Below are positions 6,104 through 8,832 of a stretch of 8,832 bases of DNA, one piece after another; within the stretch, counting starts at the first letter, position 1; every line of letters starts with the position of its first letter. The position numbers and the translations under genes were made by a program. The DNA is from Fimenecus sp045613065. Its GTDB lineage: Bacteria > Bacillota > Clostridia > Oscillospirales > Acutalibacteraceae. The stretch lies in contig JAZLAH010000040.1 of the NCBI GenBank assembly GCA_045613065.1, positions 1 through 8,832 on the forward strand, given 5' to 3'. A model generated the notes under the pieces. That model worked only from the letters and a program-made list of their open reading frames with translations. It had not been told where the DNA came from and searched no databases.

Positions 6104-7186
6104 TTATTTCTTTTTCTGACGGATAATCAAAACTATATAAAGCGCAAGCACTAATACAACAAGAACTGCAAGAACAATTACTGCTATAATTGCTATGTCA
6201 CTACCAACTGCATTATTAAAAATTCCATTAGGTACAGTTGTTGTTTCAGTTTCGATTTCAAAGTAATCATCTGTTGAAGGTTCCGGTGTGTAAATTGGCT
6301 CAAACTCAGTTGTTGTTTCAGTTGAGCTTTCTTCCTCTTCAGTCGATTCTTCAGGAGTGATTCCCTCAATTAACGCAGGAATCATCTGAGTTTTTGTCTC
6401 TCCACAATTACGACAGAATCTTTCTTTAATACCCATAGTATCAGCAGTTGCCGGCTGTTTAACCACCCATTCTGAATAATCGTGTCCCTTTGCAGGAATT
6501 TTAGATTCAGCACCTGATGCACCACAAACTGTACATGTACCAACCTCAATACCTGTCTCTGTGCATGATGCAGGTTTTTTTACTGTTGAGCTTGTGTATG
6601 TATGAGCCTTCTTTTCTGTTTCTCGTGTAGCTGTATGTCCACAAGTACAAGTACCTGTCTCTGTTCCTGCTTTTGTACAAGTAGCAGCCGTTTTTGGTTC
6701 CCAAACCATTCTTGAGTGGTCACAGCTGACAATAATACTTGAACCTGAAACACGAACAGATGAATCATCCGCACCGGTTGCAGTAACTGTTGAAACAGAA
6801 ATTTTTCCGCCAAGCTTACCTTCGTTATTTTTGACTCTAAAGCTCATTGATATAGCAGTGCCGCCACTTGAAGTGCCGTTATATGAAACACCATCATATC
6901 TGACAGTTCCAACAGTTAAAAAATCCACATATTCATCTTCAAATATTCCACCTGAAGACATAGAACCAGCTACATACTCAAATTCATCAGTGTTGTAATT
7001 CACATTGAAGGTAAGAGCATTAAGCTCTGAATTAGCAGAAAGGGAAACTGTAACTTTAATTGTATCACCTGCAGCAACAGTATAGTCACTTGCAGATACA
7101 GACAACGTTGGTGTTGCGGCAAAGCAAGGTATAACATTTATTACTAATATGATAATTGCGAAAAGACAAGCAAAAAGCTTTTTCAC
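6104..7186 (-). CDS. Membrane-anchored cohesin protein with three Cys/His repeats (protein C)
   Basis: This 360-residue surface protein has a signal peptide (1 to about 24), a cohesin-like domain (about 25-154), three Cys/His repeats (155-272), an acidic Glu/Thr/Ser/Pro linker (273-325), one membrane helix (329-354) and a short RQKKK tail. Cohesin signs are A-A-G-D-T-I-K-V-T-V-S-L (38-49), F-N-V-N-Y-N (60-65), Y-V-A-G (71-74) and the M-S-F-R-V-K strand (114-119). The linker and helix would hold the cohesin outside the membrane, making this the likely anchor subunit. No LPxTG-type sorting motif precedes the helix. The first repeat has CxC (C180, C182) where others have CxxC, and the last lacks its first Cys. 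I chose the GTG at 7186, seven bases after GAGGT; an upstream in-frame GTG at 7195 lies inside that site. It has its own promoter and terminator. Confidence 0.86.
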   Translation of the reverse strand: MKKLFACLFAIIILVINVIPCFAATPTLSVSASDYTVAAGDTIKVTVSLSANSELNALTFNVNYNTDEFEYVAGSMSSGGIFEDEYVDFLTVGTVRYDGVSYNGTSSGGTAISMSFRVKNNEGKLGGKISVSTVTATGADDSSVRVSGSSIIVSCDHSRMVWEPKTAATCTKAGTETGTCTCGHTATRETEKKAHTYTSSTVKKPASCTETGIEVGTCTVCGASGAESKIPAKGHDYSEWVVKQPATADTMGIKERFCRNCGETKTQMIPALIEGITPEESTEEEESSTETTTEFEPIYTPEPSTDDYFEIETETTTVPNGIFNNAVGSDIAIIAVIVLAVLVVLVLALYIVLIIRQKKK

Positions 7187-7218
7187 ACAAACCACCTCAT
7201 TTTATTTTTATAAGTATT

Positions 7219-7246
7219 ATTATACCTATAATTTGTCTTTTGTCAA
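7219..7246 (-). promoter_or_regulatory. Sigma-A promoter of cohesin gene C
   Basis: On the minus strand TTGACA (7241-7246) and TATAAT (7219-7224) are both perfect, with a 16-base spacer. The -35 overlaps the last codons and stop (7243-7245) of the upstream 79-residue gene. No terminator lies between the two genes, so some read-through is also likely. Confidence 0.88.
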
Positions 7247-7482
7247 TTAAATCTGTGTGAACAATAATGCCTTTTCGTGGATTTGGAGGAGTAATATTCC
7301 ATAAGACTATTGCCTGTAATCCTTATGTCTCTTTCCATTTCTTTAAGTATAGTTATTTGACTATTTATTTCATATAGTTCAATTCCACACTTCTCATTTT
7401 TAAGAGCAGAATAACTCTCAATCACTCCTTTTAACTCTTCTGCTTGTCTTAAATATTCTTCACCTAATTGTTCCAAAGTCAT
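7243..7482 (-). CDS. Small helical protein of unknown function (79 aa)
   Basis: This encodes a 79-residue, mostly helical soluble protein with no signal peptide or membrane helix. The visible features are an amphipathic N-terminal helix (T-L-E-Q-L-G-E-E-Y, residues 2-10), a second helical stretch rich in I/L/E (about 32-55), and the segment I54-T-G-N-S-L-M-E-Y-Y (54-63). This layout resembles small uncharacterised clostridial proteins with an N-terminal L-G-E-E-Y and a later T-G-x-x-L-x-x-Y-Y; I know no assigned function. The start at 7482 has AAAGGAGG five bases upstream; an in-frame ATG at 7530 would add 16 residues but lies on the promoter. The last ten residues (K-S-T-K-R-H-Y-C-S-H) are basic and may be disordered. 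It could be a regulator, but nothing seen here shows DNA binding. Confidence 0.75.
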   Translation of the reverse strand: MTLEQLGEEYLRQAEELKGVIESYSALKNEKCGIELYEINSQITILKEMERDIRITGNSLMEYYSSKSTKRHYCSHRFN

Positions 7483-7525
7483 TTCTGCCTCCTTTCTATG
7501 CCGAACATTTGTTCTGCACGAAAGT

Positions 7526-7554
7526 ATCATATCACTTCACTTAAAAATACTCAA
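7526..7554 (-). promoter_or_regulatory. Sigma-A promoter of the 79-residue protein gene
   Basis: On the minus strand TTGAGT (7549-7554), a 17-base spacer and TATGAT (7526-7531) with an upstream TGA make a good extended -10 promoter. The start of transcription would fall near 7519, about 37 bases before the ATG at 7482. This supports the shorter start for the gene. Confidence 0.75.
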
Positions 7555-7564
7555 CAGAAAATAG

Positions 7565-7597
7565 AAAAAAACAGTCCGTTTTAGTGGACTATTTTTT
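7565..7597 (-). terminator. Rho-independent terminator of the zinc-ribbon membrane protein gene
   Basis: The stem AGTCC/GGACT (7573-7577 and 7586-7590) has an eight-base loop and is flanked by an A run on the left and a T run on the right, with one mismatch between. The minus-strand transcript ends in a long T run. The G/C core is short, so strength is moderate. Confidence 0.8.
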
Positions 7598-7621
7598 AAA
7601 ATTTTTATAACAAAATCATTT

Positions 7622-8056
7622 TTATGTTTTCTTTATTACCTTTACTCTGCACTTTGGACAAGTTATTTCGATTTTCCCTCTGTTTCTTGGAACTCGGAGA
7701 ACTGTTTTACACTCTTTACACTTAAAATACTTGTGTGTTTTTCTGTCACGGAATTTATTTCCGAGAAATTTCAACTCTGTTTTAGGCTGTGCAGACCATC
7801 TTAAGTACCAATTAAGTTCTTTTTTTCTTGCTTCATAATTCTTTGATAAGGCTCTAAATAACGAATAAAAAATTATAGCTAATCCTATAAAATACAAAAC
7901 TCTTAATGGTTTGAAATTTCCTAAAAATGAGAAAATCAAAGATACAATAAGTAAAAATAATGTAAATTCGTCATTACCATATCTTCCAATCATAAAATGT
8001 TGCATCTTAGTGGCAAAACTCTGAAGCAACTCTCGTAATTTCTGTAAAAAGCTCAT
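7622..8056 (-). CDS. Two-helix membrane protein with C-terminal zinc ribbon
   Basis: This 144-residue protein of unknown role has an amphipathic basic start, two membrane helices (about 31-48 and 50-68), a basic helical connector (70-110) and a C-terminal zinc ribbon. The ribbon has two CxxC knuckles, C113/C116 and C133/C136, separated by 16 residues including V-P-R-N-R-G, which suits one structural zinc ion and faces the cytoplasm if both helices span. The segment F21-M-I-G-R-Y-G-N-D before the first helix resembles a motif in uncharacterised clostridial membrane proteins with the same layout. AAGGAAG sits six bases before the ATG. It is monocistronic, with its own promoter and terminator. 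No link to the cohesin cluster is evident. Confidence 0.82.
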   Translation of the reverse strand: MSFLQKLRELLQSFATKMQHFMIGRYGNDEFTLFLLIVSLIFSFLGNFKPLRVLYFIGLAIIFYSLFRALSKNYEARKKELNWYLRWSAQPKTELKFLGNKFRDRKTHKYFKCKECKTVLRVPRNRGKIEITCPKCRVKVIKKT

Positions 8057-8090
8057 TAAAATCTTCCTTAATTTATAATTTTAGGAATAT

Positions 8091-8099
8091 ATTATACCA
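8091..8099 (-). promoter_or_regulatory. Extended -10 promoter of the zinc-ribbon membrane protein gene
   Basis: The minus strand reads TGGTATAAT, a perfect -10 with a TG extension, about 35 bases before the ATG at 8056. The -35 region at a 17-base spacing is only AT-rich, so recognition would depend on the extended -10. Confidence 0.6.
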
Positions 8100-8139
8100 C
8101 AAATTTATGGAAATAATTACCTAAAAGTTAACAAAGTGT

Positions 8140-8172
8140 AAAAAATACCACACATCAACTGATATGTGGTAT
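8140..8172 (-). terminator. Rho-independent terminator of the sugar symporter gene
   Basis: An eight-base perfect stem, ATACCACA/TGTGGTAT (8145-8152 and 8165-8172), with a 12-base loop is followed on the minus strand by six T. It begins about 40 bases after the stop at 8214. Confidence 0.88.
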
Positions 8173-8213
8173 CGTAAAAATTATTCGAGTTTCAATAAAT
8201 CAATAGGACTGAA

Positions 8214-8832
8214 TTATTTTTCAATTGTCTTTGCCAATTCTGCTTCTTCTTTCTTACCGATGTTGTAGATGAATGCCATTGACAAGAATGCGATAAGAGA
8301 GCCTGCAGCAAGAACAATAAAGTAAAGATTCTTAACCTTATCACCGAAGTTTGCTGACTGAACTGCATTTTCACCTTCAACGAAACCAATTGCGATAAGT
8401 CCCCAAGAAACAACAGCCTGACCAATACCTTGTGAAAGCTTACGGAAGAATGAATAGAGAGCATAAAGTGAGCCTTCTTCACTCTTACCTGTTTTTCTGT
8501 AGCTTACCTCAATACAGTCAGCAACAATTGCCCAAACTGAAATCTGGAATACTGCATTACCTACATTAAGACCCATAAGGCAGATTATATAAAGAAGCAT
8601 GCCTTTTCCGTCAGGAGACATAGGTACAAAGAGAGAAATCAAGCCTGATATAGCACCGATAAGCATACATGTCACAATAACACTCTTTTTACCAAACTTA
8701 GCAGTAAGTTTTCCTAAAAGTGCCATAAACACAATCATTGGAGCATAAGAGCCAATCATTGCAATACCAACTTTTCCTGTAACCTGGAAGAAATACTGGA
8801 AAACCATATTGTTAAGTGCCATTGTTGAATTG
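8214..8832 (-). CDS. GPH-family sugar:cation symporter (partial, C-terminal half)
   Basis: The reading frame is open to the right edge of the window; 205 residues of the C-terminal half of a major facilitator-type transporter are present. Five hydrophobic segments are visible, from the one containing G-S-Y-A-P-M-I-V-F-M to the last, A-A-G-S-L-I-A-F-L-S. Two features point to the glycoside-pentoside-hexuronide:cation symporter family: the cytoplasmic loop after the first helix, K-F-G-K-K, and the loop R-K-T-G-K-S-E-E-G followed by S-L-Y-A-L-Y-S-F-F-R-K-L. Such proteins import di- and oligosaccharides or uronides with Na+ or H+. The C-terminal tail is short and acidic/basic, with no IIA-like domain. 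The ATG at 8822 is internal, since coding-like sequence (N-S-T) continues upstream. The substrate is unknown; the nearby intracellular GH3 enzyme would be a plausible consumer. Confidence 0.87.
   Translation of the reverse strand, partial: NSTMALNNMVFQYFFQVTGKVGIAMIGSYAPMIVFMALLGKLTAKFGKKSVIVTCMLIGAISGLISLFVPMSPDGKGMLLYIICLMGLNVGNAVFQISVWAIVADCIEVSYRKTGKSEEGSLYALYSFFRKLSQGIGQAVVSWGLIAIGFVEGENAVQSANFGDKVKNLYFIVLAAGSLIAFLSMAFIYNIGKKEEAELAKTIEK

Noticed and set aside
6104..6230. Sortase anchoring of protein C
   Set aside because: A membrane helix and basic tail are present, but no LPxTG-like motif lies before them, so simple membrane anchoring is more likely.
6580..6813. Alternate minus-strand frame inside cohesin gene C
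   Set aside because: It is Gln/Lys-rich and low in complexity, with no start signal; the overlapping frame encodes the Cys/His repeats.
7112..7135. Possible lipobox (V-I-P-C) in the signal peptide of protein C
   Set aside because: Proline directly before the Cys is unfavourable for lipoprotein processing, and the protein already has a C-terminal membrane helix; an A-A cleavage site follows.

Overview
The window is AT-rich, with all genes on the minus strand, so transcription runs from high to low coordinates. Its gene content points to an anaerobic, spore-lineage member of the Clostridia, probably a Ruminococcus-like Oscillospiraceae relative. The reasons are a yabP-yabQ-divIC-yabR block, cohesin and type I dockerin domains, a domain-permuted GH3 glycosidase of a type known from rumen and gut Clostridia, and a GPH-type sugar symporter. 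This placement is inferred from gene content only.

Layout in transcription order: (1) 8832-8214, the C-terminal part of a GPH-family sugar:cation symporter, cut by the window edge and ending at a terminator. (2) 8056-7622, a two-helix membrane protein with a C-terminal four-cysteine zinc ribbon, with its own promoter and terminator. (3) 7482-7243, a 79-residue helical protein of unknown function. (4) 7186-6104, a secreted, membrane-anchored cohesin protein (called C here) with a near-perfect sigma-A promoter and a strong terminator. (5) 6007-3587, a cytoplasmic permuted GH3 beta-glycosidase. It is apparently co-transcribed with (6) 3559-2405, a secreted protein (B) carrying a cohesin, four Cys/His repeats and a dockerin. 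(7) 2244-1435, a small secreted cohesin protein (A) with a consensus promoter, a hairpin-rich leader and a terminator. (8) 1249-1, the sporulation and division block yabP, yabQ, divIC and the start of an S1-domain (YabR-like) gene, tightly packed as one operon.

The most interesting part is the cohesin cluster. Three secreted proteins share one plan: signal peptide, one cohesin, then two to four Cys/His repeats. They end in three different ways: a transmembrane anchor (C), a dockerin (B), or no anchor (A). This looks like a compact surface scaffold of anchor, adaptor and soluble subunit, placed between a sugar symporter and an intracellular glycosidase. The last Cys/His repeat of each protein lacks the first cysteine, which suggests a capping unit. 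No cohesin-dockerin pairing can be proven from sequence alone. No rRNA, tRNA, CRISPR array, insertion sequence or integrase was seen, and no gene-free stretch exceeds 300 bases.
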